The notes below the pieces were generated by a model. The model did not search any database. It saw nothing but the letters and a program-made list of their open reading frames with translations, and was not told the DNA's origin. From the NCBI GenBank assembly GCA_035041965.1, contig JAPYMA010000790.1:62001-126000 (forward strand): DNA of 64,000 bases. Reading direction: 5' to 3'. The DNA is from Anisakis pegreffii (Eukaryota > Nematoda > Chromadorea > Rhabditida > Anisakidae). The position numbers and the translations under genes are program-made. Shown in pieces: positions 1 to 12,368 of this stretch; the stretch's first letter is position 1; each line of letters begins with the position of its first letter.

Positions 1-928
1 ATATTACTGTTGAAAATTGTTATTATTGTTTTTTGATTATTGTTCATTTTTTGTTGCTCTTTTTCAATTCATTCACTTATTCTTGAATCTGATTGTGTCT
101 TATGCAAGGAAAATATTTTTCATTTTCTAATTCATCTTTCAATTTGTAAGCTGAATTTTGGTGCACAATTGTCTCGTGAAAATTTATTGTTTTGTGTTCT
201 TCCTATTTATTGACTGTCGAAGAATTTGCTACCTAACTATTTCATCGAAATCTGTGCCAGTTTTTTGAGCTAATTTTTGAAAGTATATCCTATTTATGCA
301 GTCTATTGATTTTCGTGTTATACAAATGACTGTGATCACGTCTATTGGTCTTTTAACAGTTTTTATGTGTAAGTTAATATAAGTTAACATTCAGTGTGCT
401 TTGTATAAATTGGTTGCGGTCATTGCGTTCTTTTCTTTTCATAAATTAATCGTTAAAAGTCCTTCATTGGAACAACCGAAACTTTTCGAAATTAGTTCAT
501 CTTAAAATTGATATATTTATGATGCACACGATTTTTTAATTGACGTGAAAAAGTTTGAGTCCATTCAGATTTCAGTTAGTGAGATTTTTTGTTGCGCAAA
601 TCGAATTATTCACTCCCATCGTATAGTACATATAAGAAGCGCATCAAATTTTTCTTGGTTAACGCCGAATCTAATTTCACCACATTCGTTGATTGAAGGT
701 AGCTGTGACAACTGGCCACATTGGTGTTGATTTTCAAGAATTATTGATAATATTATAGTAATAACGATAGAAATAATAGTTGCAATGGTAATTTATATCA
801 TTAATACAACTCTTACTCCACGATGTGTGATTTACAGTCAGTTTTTGCTGTAATCGATCATCGTTTTCAAATCAGTTCATGTAAAATGTGCGTCAGGAAT
901 GTCGCTATAAAAATGTGATATTTTTATG
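1..928. other. AT-rich non-coding DNA
   Basis: No exon with a convincing protein pattern or phase-consistent splice sites was found. The short open frames here have the Phe/Ile/His-rich composition expected from translated T-rich spacer. Confidence 0.5.
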
Positions 929-930
929 TA

Positions 931-1163
931 TTAGGTCCAGCAGAAAGTTCTTGGCCAGTTATCAGGCCCTACTAAAACTTGAAGTCCGTCGATTTTTTGA
1001 TTCCGGGGATCCATGTTCTTATGATACAAAGACGAATGCTCTGGTTTCCCGTTGGCAGCGTTGTGTAGAGGCGAACGGTTTTTATTTTGAATAAACATGT
1101 TGATTTTGAGCCGAGTTATGAAATTTTGGGTCTAATTAACCAGGGACTTTCTGCTAGATCTAA
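931..1163 (+). mobile_element. Internally deleted mariner transposon (MITE-like)
   Basis: The element starts TTAGGTCCAGCAGAAAG and ends with its inverted complement; the two ~24-bp terminal repeats match at about 20 positions. Both ends are flanked by TA (929-930 and 1164-1165), the target duplication of Tc1/mariner elements. Between the repeats a frame at about 963-1091 ends in VSRWQRCVEANGFYFE, which matches the C-terminal signature of mariner transposases (RWQKCI..NGDYFE type), followed by a stop. Almost all of the catalytic domain is missing, so the copy cannot encode an active transposase. It is best read as a deletion derivative that kept both ends and the last ~40 codons. Confidence 0.85.
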
Positions 1164-1165
1164 TA

Positions 1166-2262
1166 GAATGACTGCCGAAAATGAGTATGAATTGTTTGTT
1201 TTTAAAGAATTTTCGTTTATGTTTTCGCTCTTAATTGAATGCAAGTGCTCATAATGAGACCGTGAAACACTGCAATCATTCCAGTAATTCATCAGATGAT
1301 TGCAAAACATTCGTTTCCCCTCTGCATCACCTATTTAAGCTATTGATTCGCATGGTTATTCAGTTAATGGTGCTGTGGTGGAGGGATGCAATTTAATCAC
1401 TTGTTCATTCCAGTTAATTGATCTTACATATCGACAACTCTCTATTATCAGTTTTTTAAAACCTTCTTTTGACAATAAACGAATCCATGAAATTCTCTGC
1501 TTGTGGTTTCAAGAGATCATTCATCTCAATTTTGCGCTTCATTCCTTTTGCAAGTGTCTGTCGCTCGGTTATCTTGTAATTCACTTATTGCTTAAAATAA
1601 CGCATCATGAGAGTGGCAGTGCAGTTATCGAAGAATCAGTGATCAATTTAACACAATGAATGATATTTTGCAATATCAATAAGTAAGCTTATATCACCTA
1701 CTTACTGATACACAAAATGTCACTGTATTAAACTGATCTACGATATACTAATCAATTAGTCAGTCTGGATGATTTCCAATAAACTAATTAATGAAGTCAC
1801 TATCTTCATGATCGTGAAACATTTGGCATTGTGTTGAGATGACTAGCGATAGACATTGTTATCAACTGATTGCATCAATAGTATATTCGAATGTGATTCG
1901 TTTTACACAACGTTTGACCGTATTTGGTTTTAAAATTAGAGTCGGATGAAGCTGAGACTCAGACTCGAACTCTCGAACGTTCATGAGGAAGAAGCGATCG
2001 TCTATCTTCAGCTAACAGTCTCTCAATCAGATGCAACATTACTGTTGGGTGATTTCTTTCGATAATGATCGTTCTTTGATTTCTACGGGAAAAGTTAGAA
2101 GCGAGAAGGGAAACGGATTCACCCTTATTAGACAGTTGGTTAGGGCAATCAGCACATCTCGCAGTTATAATTTAATTTCGTTATCAAAACTTATGATTAT
2201 GCAACTTTTTTGTGCATTTATAATCTTATTGTTTTTGTGTATATATAATCTTAATACATGAA
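1166..2262. other. Non-coding spacer with a tRNA-like relic
   Basis: No gene is supported. On the minus strand at about 1940-2030 there is an A-box-like TAGCTGAAGATAGA and a B-box-like AGTTCGAGTCT at roughly tRNA spacing, but I could not fold a proper cloverleaf. It may be a decayed tRNA or a tRNA-derived SINE. Confidence 0.35.
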
Positions 2263-2268
2263 TTTATT
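2263..2268 (-). promoter_or_regulatory. Polyadenylation signal AATAAA
   Basis: The + strand reads TTTATT, so AATAAA lies on the minus strand 8 nt after the stop codon of the four-helix membrane protein gene. It supports that stop as the true 3' end. Confidence 0.7.
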
Positions 2269-2275
2269 CATTTGT

Positions 2276-3694
2276 TTATACATTTTTCGTCGGTAACACC
2301 TCAACTTTTGGTTCTTCTAAGCGTTGCTTTCGTTCTCCATAGAAAGATTCCTTATCGGCCAAATAGACGATGAACCTTCATCATGAAAAATGTAATTATT
2401 AGTCACCTGTTAATGCTTTTGAAGTTTACCGACTGGTTCGGTACTTGTTAATTGTTTTTAGTTATATGCAGTTATTGTTTGTTTCTTGAAAGAAAGTTTT
2501 TATCTTCTCATAAGGTGCTCGAAATAAAATTCAATCGATATACTCACTGACCTCTTATTAACACCCATAATACCCACCATTGCAGCGGCAGTCATATGAA
2601 ACATAATCGCAAGTAAATAAATCCAAAATGGCCCCAGCAAACTTTCGAATTTTTTCACTGAAACGAGTAATTCGGGCGATTTTGCGGTCAGCGCAGTTCG
2701 ACTTCCTGAAAAAAAAAGTGGCACTTTTAGGATTTTTTGTTTCCAATAATATAAAATTTTTAATATCACACTAGTGGATGTAGAGATCAGTTCATGTTCG
2801 ACAACAAACTGAAAACAATGCCTTTTTTAAAATTTGTTACAATTCTAGTATTTAAGTACTACAACCTTTTCGAAGTGAATATATTTCTCCACATTTTGAG
2901 GGAATAATTTCTATCGATAAGAGAAAAAGGTAACGACATATTTTTGAATTCGAAGCGCCAGACATTTTTTGGATTGAACTTATTTGGTCATTTGACTGAA
3001 TTCTATCATATTTGATTCGGTAAAATTCATTCAACAAAACTATTTATATTTACTCACCAATAGCCATTACAAATATGATTGAAACGGCAATTATATCACA
3101 TAAGACAATCATGAACATTAGAATTGTAATCTGACACTGAAGAATTGATGCCCTCTCTAATATTACACCACAAAACTGCAAATTATTCATTGTTTTCGCT
3201 ACTAGTTTTGAGAATATCACATGAATTGAATGTGTTTACATGTCACAAATATTGTTTTGATGAAGCAAATAATAACTAATCTGCATTATCAGTTTACAAT
3301 CATTCATTATCAGTTAATTTTTTGCAAAACATTTCAAACAGCTCACCGCACAAATATTTCCTACAGCACTGAGAAACGCTAAGCAAGAGACGATCGGTGT
3401 GATCAGCCATGATGCTTCGATGAAGCCGTTTTTCTCCATTAGGAAATAAAGGAAAATCAATATCACCGAGAAGACGACCTGAAAATTATGTTCAACTTCA
3501 TACCAACCACAAAATTTATAAATACACACAGCATAAATAAAGTAAGAATTTGTTTTGATAAATTCTAAGTGGCTGAAAAACTTTCATTTAACCTGCACTG
3601 CTGTACATACATAAACCGCCGTGCTAGCGTGCAATATTTCGCAGCATGCCGTTGGATAGTAGAGTGCACTGTGATCATCGAATTTATTATCCAT
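2276..3694 (-). CDS. Four-helix (tetraspan) membrane protein, 201 aa
   Basis: This five-exon gene is complement(join(2276..2375,2552..2705,3058..3175,3347..3478,3593..3694)). All junctions have GT/AG ends, the phases agree, and the exons total 606 nt. The start codon at 3694 follows directly after TTTCAG, which suggests spliced-leader addition at the start codon. The protein begins MDNKFDDHSALYYP and has four hydrophobic segments at about residues 20-46, 55-78, 93-117 and 142-165. A charged tail ends LPTKNV. There is no signal peptide, so both ends are probably cytoplasmic. Length and topology resemble small four-helix membrane families (MARVEL or LAPTM-like), but I do not recognise the family and claim no function. 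An AATAAA follows the stop closely. Confidence 0.82.
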
Positions 3695-3696
3695 CT

Positions 3697-6600
3697 GAAA
3701 TTGACACTGAACCAGCAATTGGATCAGTTTAAGTTTCCCATAAATTTTCTATCAGTTTTCAATGTATCATTCTTTTGTTGTAATTATTGCTTTCATTGCT
3801 TTGAAATATTTTTCAAAAAGCATAACGATCACATAATGCAAAGGTTCTTAAAAGGAGATGACTTCCGTCTGGAAGGTTAGCTGTAGTGAATGCCTTATTG
3901 TAGGCATTGTTTGAGAAAGGATGAATGACAGTCCATCACATAGTTAAAGGAATGTACAGATGCAAAGAGCTTACGAACTGCTCACTTATCGTTAGTATAT
4001 GAACTAACTTGGTTCTTGTGTGAAATCATAATTACCAATGTCGATCTGGAAAGCTTGAGGTGGATTTCTTCTGGAGAAATTTAAAATCGGTGTGGAAAGC
4101 TGAAGGTAATAATAATCAAATAGAAATCGATTCACTGAAAGAAAAAACAGACTTTATTTCAAAAAATTCACGTCTGTCAAATGATGTCCGTATGTAGATA
4201 TTCGTAACGAAATTCATCTTGGAGTCACGCCCAACGTTCGATCTCTTTTAATGATCAATCGATTAATTGTTTCGCGATCAAGTTCGATTGACTGAACAGT
4301 GCGACTTGCCATGAAACAATTAACTATTATGTGACATTAACGATATCAGTAAATCATTCGGTTCCAAGCAAAACTTTGATCCACAAGTGAAACTCGGTTA
4401 AAAGTGGACAGACAATTAATGTGTGATTGATTCACTGAAATTTAAATTCAATAAAAAAATGTGACACATCTTAGCTATGTGATGGCTACACCAGTCAAAT
4501 TTTTTGAAAAAAAAAAAACTACGATAATGGAATCGTTGGAATCGCGGAATAAGCCTAAATGTAACAATGGAATTGAGGTAGGTATACTGTAATAGATGAA
4601 TACTCATATGTAAAATTGTATGCTTTATTCAGAACTTGCAGTCACAGATGAAACAAACAATTAAATGAACAGAAAGTATGCAAGTTGAGTAAAAAATAAA
4701 GTAAGTGATTAATGGTGAATTTTTCACGTATTAAATCCAAACGATAGTTTCATTTTAAATTGAAGTATTAAACAATACCAGTCATAGTATCGGTTGGTAA
4801 ATTTTATTCATTGAGAGTTGCATTGAATTGTGGTGAATGACGATGGACATTTGAACAGAATTGATTCATCACAGTCCTATTATTGCATGCCGATAGTTGC
4901 TGATGTTTGAGTGCAATGTGTTTCTTTGAAATAATTGTCTCATGATTGTATCTGTTTGTGACATTATCGCTCTAAAATTCAGATTTTTTTTGCACATTGT
5001 TTGTGGTCGATGAAATATCTGTTGAGAGTGGACGAGGCGCAGTGAATGGGGTAGTGGGTGGAGGGGAGGGGGGTAGAAGATCGGAAAGAAAGGAATAATG
5101 TTACTTGTTAATGACAAGTTCTGTGATGATCAATTATCCTCCCTTCCTTCACTGCCTTGTTCATGTGTCGTCTCATCGATCGTTGCAACTATTACTGTGG
5201 CATGAATCAATCAATCATTGACAATGACCTAATTATGCGCACTGATTCGAATATGGATACATGAAATTATGTTTACATTATATTAAATGAAGATGATGTA
5301 TGCATTTGTTGAATAATTATGCAGTGTGTTCCTCACTCATAAACACTCGCATTTAACCTCACTTCTAATCGATCGAATAACCATAGTAATTTAAGATTCA
5401 TTTCATTAAAACATTGCTGTTTCAAGAAATACCTGATGCGTAAACGCTCGCCATGCAGTTAGCTAGTCATTTTCTCTGTTTTATGTCGAGGTATTCATAA
5501 TTAAATCGTTGAACTGATCTCGTTATGTACAAATGCACTTATTCTGTGACATTCTTACAATCGAATATTTGTTTCATTTTGCAATTTTTATGTTAGCTTT
5601 TGTAACGTTAAACAATCAATATTGCAACAATAAATACATGAGAGCTTCAGAAGGGATTTTTTTCTTTTCTGAATCTTATTCTCGAATGCATTCGACTCAT
5701 TACCAAGCTTATTGCTTCATCTGTTTTTATAACTTGACTCATTTGCTGATATAAATTGTTCCTTCCCGAAAATTGTTTACGCGATTATGTTTTCACGTAT
5801 GTTTATTCGATGATGACTTAGTTCATAATTATGTTTTTGATTTGCCAAACGTTCATGATGCACTTTTGCTCCACTCAATTTTCGATCCATTAACCGTTTT
5901 TTTTTTGCCTAAACGACCGCGTCAAAAGTTATCCCTCTCAATTAATGTTGTTATCTGTTTATCGAATGATGTCCAAATACCAATCTCTCGTCTTCGTGTG
6001 CGTTTAAAAAATAATATCTTAATCTACTGGTCATAATTCATTTCATCTGAATATAACACAACGATTTTAGCACAAAAAAATAACTTAATCTATCAGTGTC
6101 GACCCTAAACCTCAATTTTGATGAATGAAACGCTCATCTATATTGGTGGAGAAGTAATTTGAGTCTCTATCAGTTCATTGCGACTATAATTGAAATGGCG
6201 TGTGCAAACAGAACAGTGTGGTGTATGATGATATTCAGTTTGTATAATTGCTTTCTGCTTAGTAAACAATTCATGATATGAACGGCTCTCATTATCGCTC
6301 ACTTCGTTGCAATTTATTTGATTACCATCTGAACAATAATGCATATTTCAAGTACGAATCTAATCCGATTTACTCAAAGCTGTTTCGCTCGGATAAATCT
6401 ATGCTAATTACACCGTGGAAAATCGGAATTATCCGAACCCTTACTCTGTATTTTGAGTTGCAATATTTTCTGTGCCATACAATATTTCACACTAGAAAAC
6501 TTGATTAATCACCCTCTTAACAATTTTTTTACTAAAATCTGGTACTCTTTATTGTTCAGACTCGTTCCATTTACCATTTTAAACTTTCCATTCGAAAAGA

Positions 6601-7512
6601 GTGAAGCGAATAGATTCAAATTTGTAATTATTTTCAAACAGCAACGCAAAAGCGTAGTACTTATAACCACAACAAGTTTATAGTACTGTATTATTAATCG
6701 TCAGATTTACGAAGACAATTAGTGTCGTTTCAGTACTTTGGAAAGAACTGATCAAAATGTGAATTTAAAATCTCACTGGTCGTGAATGTTGTTGAATCTG
6801 CAATTTTCACTCACTTTATTTTGTCGTGCGATCAAAATGAGTTTCATTTTTGCAGTTTCATTCAGTTTATGCTTCTATTTTTTCACATTCATTTTATAAA
6901 TGCTCGTCTGTCAAATTCCTTCTGTAAGAAACATTTTGCAGGAAGTACACCGCAATTTATTTATGATCATGAACGCTCTTCTCACTTTGCCCATTTTTGT
7001 ATTATTTATTTATCCATTATTTTTTCTACTTTTATCCCATCATATGTGAATGTCACTAAACCTTTTTCTGTCATCTTTCTTCCTCATTCTGTAGCCTTTC
7101 CTCGCATTCTCTTCTCCTCATTGTTGTTACTCATTTAGAACAGTGTATTCGATAAGTTTATTATTGATTCCCATGTAATTATCTCATGATTTGCTCATGC
7201 GAATGAAATGATCATCTATCTCTTACACCTTCAATCATCCTTGCAAACTCGTCTATTCGCTTTTCTTTTTTGTCGATCGCATTATTGGAATGCTTTACTG
7301 TTCGGCTGAGAACAATATTTGTGATGATAACATGAAGGAAAACATTCAAATTCATCACTCTGTGAAAACCTCCCAAATGGTTCTTCATTTTTAATTGATT
7401 TTGTTTCGTTTCACTTGAATATTTCCTCCTTCTGAAATCTTTTTGAATACTTCTTATCTTCTAAATTTATCACGTGTTCACTGCTTATCTATTAAATGAA
7501 TTCGCCATCATG
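3697..7512. other. Long non-coding stretch
   Basis: About 3.8 kb without a supportable gene. Open frames up to 118 codons (6782-7138, +) occur only in pyrimidine-rich sequence where stop codons are rare. A G-rich patch lies near 5045-5085 (GGAGGGGAGGGGGG). No splice-consistent exon chain was found on either strand. Confidence 0.45.
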
Positions 7513-7520
7513 TTCTAGTC

Positions 7521-7753
7521 CAGGCATCGGTAACCCCTGGTCTGCGGGCCAAAACTGGCCCACCGACAATAAGTTTTGACCCGGCAGATGAATTTGAGAA
7601 TTTGATTTTAAGAGGGTAAGAAAAGAAAAGAAAAAAGGTTTTAAATTATTTAGTTATTACACTAAAGATTTTCGACACGGAATTTCCTAATAGACGACTA
7701 ACTGTGTCTCGGGAAAATTTCTGCCCTCGGCGAAACCTACTTGCCGATGGCTG
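7521..7753 (+). mobile_element. hAT-type MITE with perfect 8-bp target duplication
   Basis: The element begins CAGGCATCGGTAAC and ends with the near-complement (its reverse reads CAGCCATCGGCAAG). It is flanked on both sides by TTCTAGTC (7513-7520 and 7754-7761). An 8-bp duplication and CAG-starting inverted ends are hallmarks of the hAT superfamily. The 233-bp length and lack of a coding frame make it non-autonomous. A second, inverted and more decayed copy lies at 21162-21380 inside a furin intron. Confidence 0.85.
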
Positions 7754-10344
7754 TTCTAGTCGGTTTTCCAAAATTGAGCAGGATAAAATCGAGTAGATAA
7801 AATCTTACTGCGATTGGCAATTGAACAAAGCTACTTGCGATGAATCATCGGTATTATTTGAGTGATTCGCTTTCGCAGATGTCATTTTTATTTCAACTTC
7901 GCATTCTCATCAATGAATGCATGTGGAATTAGAATGTTTTTGAAATCTGTTTCGTTTTCATGTGGAGAGATGTTTTTAAGATATTTGTTAGGGGATTCAA
8001 GCCCAGAAGTTGAGGGGACTTCAACGAAACTCTAATTTTGAGTTCAAGTCTAGAGTCGCCTAAAAAGTTGATCACAGGGATGAATGACGGTCCAGCTGAT
8101 GACAAGTCACCATTTCATGAAAAAAGATGCAATAGGAATACGTTATACGTATGTGTTTATATCCTTAATGGGTGGTCGATTGTTGTTGCTTGTGTTTGAA
8201 GGAAAAACAAATACATATCTGAAAAATAAGGAGGAAGAATAAGTGTTCATTTTATTCTCTTTTTTGAAGAGTTATCATTTCTGATAACTTTTCACTTTTC
8301 ATTTATGTGTCAGTTTTTTGCAATGGTGTCAACATATCCGAGTTCCTAAATAAATATATCGTATTTCTATAACAAATTATTAAAAAGGATTCCAAAATAG
8401 TCATTGTGCTGTTAACACAAATGATTAATCTACGTCAGTAGTTCTCATAGGAGGTGGAGATAGGAAGTTCCCCTAGGGAGAATTTCAAGGTTTCCAGGGC
8501 GAAGTTGTGGAGGTTGACAAAGCAGTGTCGCTTGTTTTTTAAAAATTATCCTTTCTTAGTTGTTCAATCATGTTTTTAGAATGTTCGTTTAATCATTATG
8601 AATTGCTTCATTTGATACCACTGAAGAATTGTTGATAACAGGGTTTTTGATCAGTAGATCAATTTACTGATTTTCCGACTGATTTGTAGCTAATTGTAAG
8701 AAGCAATGGTTTATGAGAAGGGGAGCAGATTGCGGTCACCTAGGTTGTTGGAAAAGAGAAGGACGGTTTATTGTACGATCAAAGAGGGTAAGGAGTACAA
8801 GAGCGTGAGAACGATAGAAGGCGAAACTCAGATGGTTTTTATTAGCAGTTTTGAAGTGAAGGAGACAAGGATAAACTTAGCGCATATGACCAGCGCTTAT
8901 ACGAGATTCGATTAGAGATTATATGTTCAGCTTTGGTATCAGCTGACAACCTAGGGGTTGCTAATTTCTTTAATCGATCGTTAGAAGTTTCGGCATTGTA
9001 CCGAAATTTCCGATAGTCATCATATTGCCAAAAGAAGATACTTGGTACGAGGAAGTATAGCAAAATGTCAGCACATGATGGTCGATGTATGAAGTTGGCC
9101 AAATAAATCTGGATGTGATATGCTCTGCAACAATGCACTGATTGACTACTTCCATCTTTCGGCATTCGATGTGAAGAACAATGATTGAAGCTGCTAACAG
9201 TATTTCTATCTGCATGACAAAGCTAATGGGCTCAAATCTGCATGAACCTGAACATCTGTTGTGATGGATCAACAAAACCTAAATCGTATCTTCTGTATTG
9301 GTTTCATACCGATACAGTCGTACTGATTACTTCTTTTGTTGAGCGATGTAATTTTGCAAAATGAATGGAATAATTAGAATGAAATAATGCTATTGGTCTG
9401 AAATACGTGGTTGTTAGATGATCAGACTTTGAAAAATGGTGACTGAAGTTGATGTTTGTCACGGAAACATCCGTTCACTGCGCATAATGCTTGCATTCTA
9501 TGCTCTCAGGTCTAATTCTTTCCGATTTCAACAGTATTATTTATGCACAAACAACTCAGATTTACAACTTTCTATTCATGCCACGTTCTAATTAAAAATC
9601 GCCTGTTTATTGTTCCTCATATAAGTGAGTATTTTGCTTTGAGATTTACAGTGGCATATTCTAAAGCTAAATTATTACGGCTCTATGATTAAAGTATTAT
9701 TGTTGATATATTTTTCTTATCATTCAAAATAATTAATAGTGTCGATACCAACTGCTTCAGTGTCGCCTACAGTCAAACAATGGTTGAGAGAAATTCAAGA
9801 TGGTAACTGTGAAATGTTGAGGGTATGAAAAGAAGATGAGGAGAAATTTGAGAGCGAGGAGTTTGTTTGACGTTCCTCATCTCAATAATCGCGTAATTAT
9901 CTCATGTCCATATCCACTTCCAACTTGTTGTCTTCCTCAGCATCGTGTTCTACGGAGAACGACGATATTGTAATGTGTATTTTGTTTGTTTACTGTATAG
10001 GCAAGCCTCTTATCAGAATTGCATTTCGGTGAATGACAACAATCTCTGCTTAGTCCTCAAACCGACCTTCAGGGAGACGGGCATCTCCGATTTCCTCTCA
10101 AACAATGCCGTGTTTGGGCTGGACCACTTCCATTCATTCTTCCCTCTGGCTAAAACTCTTTATGCATACATACATAAGTTGGCGTCAATAAATATGTTTC
10201 ATTATTTTTGGAATTTACCATATAAGTACGAAAACAACAGAGGTCCACTTGAACCCTCCACAAATCTCTGATCTTCATCCATCTTTCAATCTAAATACAA
10301 TGTACCATGAAGCCTACTGAAAATTATACATCGTATTTTTACTG

Positions 10345-10345
<1 letters not shown>

Positions 10346-10406
<61 letters not shown>
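10346..10406. repeat. (TA)n microsatellite
   Basis: About 60 bp of uninterrupted TA dinucleotides. Confidence 0.95.
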
Positions 10407-10410
<4 letters not shown>

Positions 10411-11726
10411 TTATTACGTTTGAAACTACTATGATGCGGTTAGATGTTGTAGATAAACCGACGTGAAGTTGAATCAATCAAATTAACACCTAAAAATTTA
10501 TTGTCATATGTTGTTATCAGATTCTAACGTGAATTAGCAAACACCGCTATTCACAAAACTCTAATTTTAAATATCCGTCCGTGTACACAAATAACTTCTG
10601 CGTGACTGTCTACCGAGTTCGGAAATTCTGAATGAATAAGATGTTCGTGAAAGACCAAAGTTAAATTCGAATTATAATAGAGCAATGAAATGGATTAACG
10701 TATAGATACTGGAATAAAGAAGAGAGGGATGAAAGGATCAGTAGAGATCAGTGGTGATCAGTTGATATACATAATGTCGATCACTGCATCAGGAAGAATG
10801 AAATAGTCTGGTAAAATTAGAGGATATTGTTATATGAGTATTATAAGAGTGGAATATATGAATAAGCGATGGACTAGTACAGATAGAGAGAAGATGAAGC
10901 TAGTCTGCTGAAGATAAAACTAGAATTAATGTATTAGTAAGGGAGTTAGATGGAACTCATGGATAATATAATAGTAAAATGAGAGGTAGTGCTAGATATA
11001 AGAGGTATAAAAGGTATGTGGCAAAAACGATGAATTGTGTGTTTGTGCGCACAAAGCCTAGTTAGCCTACTGGAGCAGGCTAGTCTAAGCTAGCTGCCGA
11101 GCCTAGTGTCTGTTTCTGTTAGGAATCATCCAGCGAATGCAAGCAGCGGCCAATGAGCATAAAGCTGTAAGCTTGTAAATGTGACGCTGCTGAGTGGCAT
11201 TGGGTTGTCTCTGAGTGTTGGTTCGAATAAGGATGGCATCATCCATCGCTCTGCTGAATGCAGTTCTCCAATTCAACTGAGCTTTCGAACCAATAGCAGC
11301 CAATCTAAATGCCATCTTCTAAACGTTTCAATATCGCAGTCAACATATCCATATCCTAATCCGTGTGCCTGCCATTTAATATTATTTTACTATCATTTTG
11401 ACACTTCTTGCCGTCATTCTTCATCGTATCCGCGGACCACATCACTCTTCTATTCATATTTCTTATTATAAAATCCCTAATATTTGTTTACCTCACGGTT
11501 ACGCGTTAATAGTTTTGCATTGATTCTCTTCATTTTATTCATTTTTCAATGAACTTGCACAAAGAATCATTCACCACTTATCATGCACCATTATTTTATC
11601 ATGATGTACCGATGTTCAATAATTCGCATTTCATTTCGATGTTTATAGTAAAATAATCGTTTAGGATTTTTTTGTCTCTGAAAATATTTATATCAATAAA
11701 CGTATGTAATATATACGTGATATGTA

Positions 11727-11853
<127 letters not shown>

Positions 11854-11902
11854 CAGGGCTATTATCATGTGATGGTTCTTCGAAGCTTTCATGCCTTTCA
11901 TA

Positions 11903-11908
11903 TTTATT
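11903..11908 (-). promoter_or_regulatory. Polyadenylation signal AATAAA
   Basis: AATAAA on the minus strand lies 4 nt after the stop codon of the secreted glycoprotein gene. Confidence 0.65.
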
Positions 11909-11911
11909 CAG

Positions 11912-12368
11912 TTAACGGAGCAATTTTTCAGTGTAAATTTTATGTTTATAAAATGTGTCAAGTGATATCGGTTTCGTGATTGTGAGACTCTGAATCAGTG
12001 TTATGATATAAAAGGTCTCACTGCGACTGTTTTACGTGTTTGTAGCGATACGAAGAGCTGCCATTCATGTTGGGCGTGGAACCATTGACGGTTAGACTTG
12101 AATTTGATAAGACGTTATCGCGGGAGTGCACTACATAATGTGAACTATCTGGCAAATCACGTGTCGTCTTTAAGTGGTCAGTTGCCATTTGGAGAGGATA
12201 GAAGGAATCCTCATTAGAATAATTGTTGTGAAAAGAATAGTTTATGAATTTTTTGGAGTAGTTCAATGTTTTGTTGCTCGATGCATTCCTCGTTTCACTT
12301 TTGAGAAGGGATTCATTCACTTGTGCAGATGAAAATTCCAAAAAAAAAACAATAACAGCTAAAAACAT
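11912..12368 (-). CDS. Small secreted, heavily N-glycosylatable protein
   Basis: The model is complement(join(11912..11989,12036..12368)), 136 residues, with a 46-nt intron (CAC|gtaaaa ... attcag|AGT) in phase 0. Without splicing the frame would run five codons further to a stop at 12018. The spliced form ends right before an AATAAA, which favours it. The protein starts [16 protein letters not shown], a clear signal peptide. Seven to nine N-x-S/T sequons follow (NES, NAS, NKT, several NYS, NSS, two NGS). There are no cysteines of note, no membrane anchor and no domain I recognise. The mature protein is probably extracellular, disordered and glycosylated. It is transcribed away from the furin gene, whose start is 1.5 kb away. 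Confidence 0.65.

Noticed and set aside
1940..2030. tRNA-like A and B boxes on the minus strand
   Set aside because: Box spacing is reasonable but no acceptor, D and anticodon stems could be folded, so it is not called as a tRNA gene.
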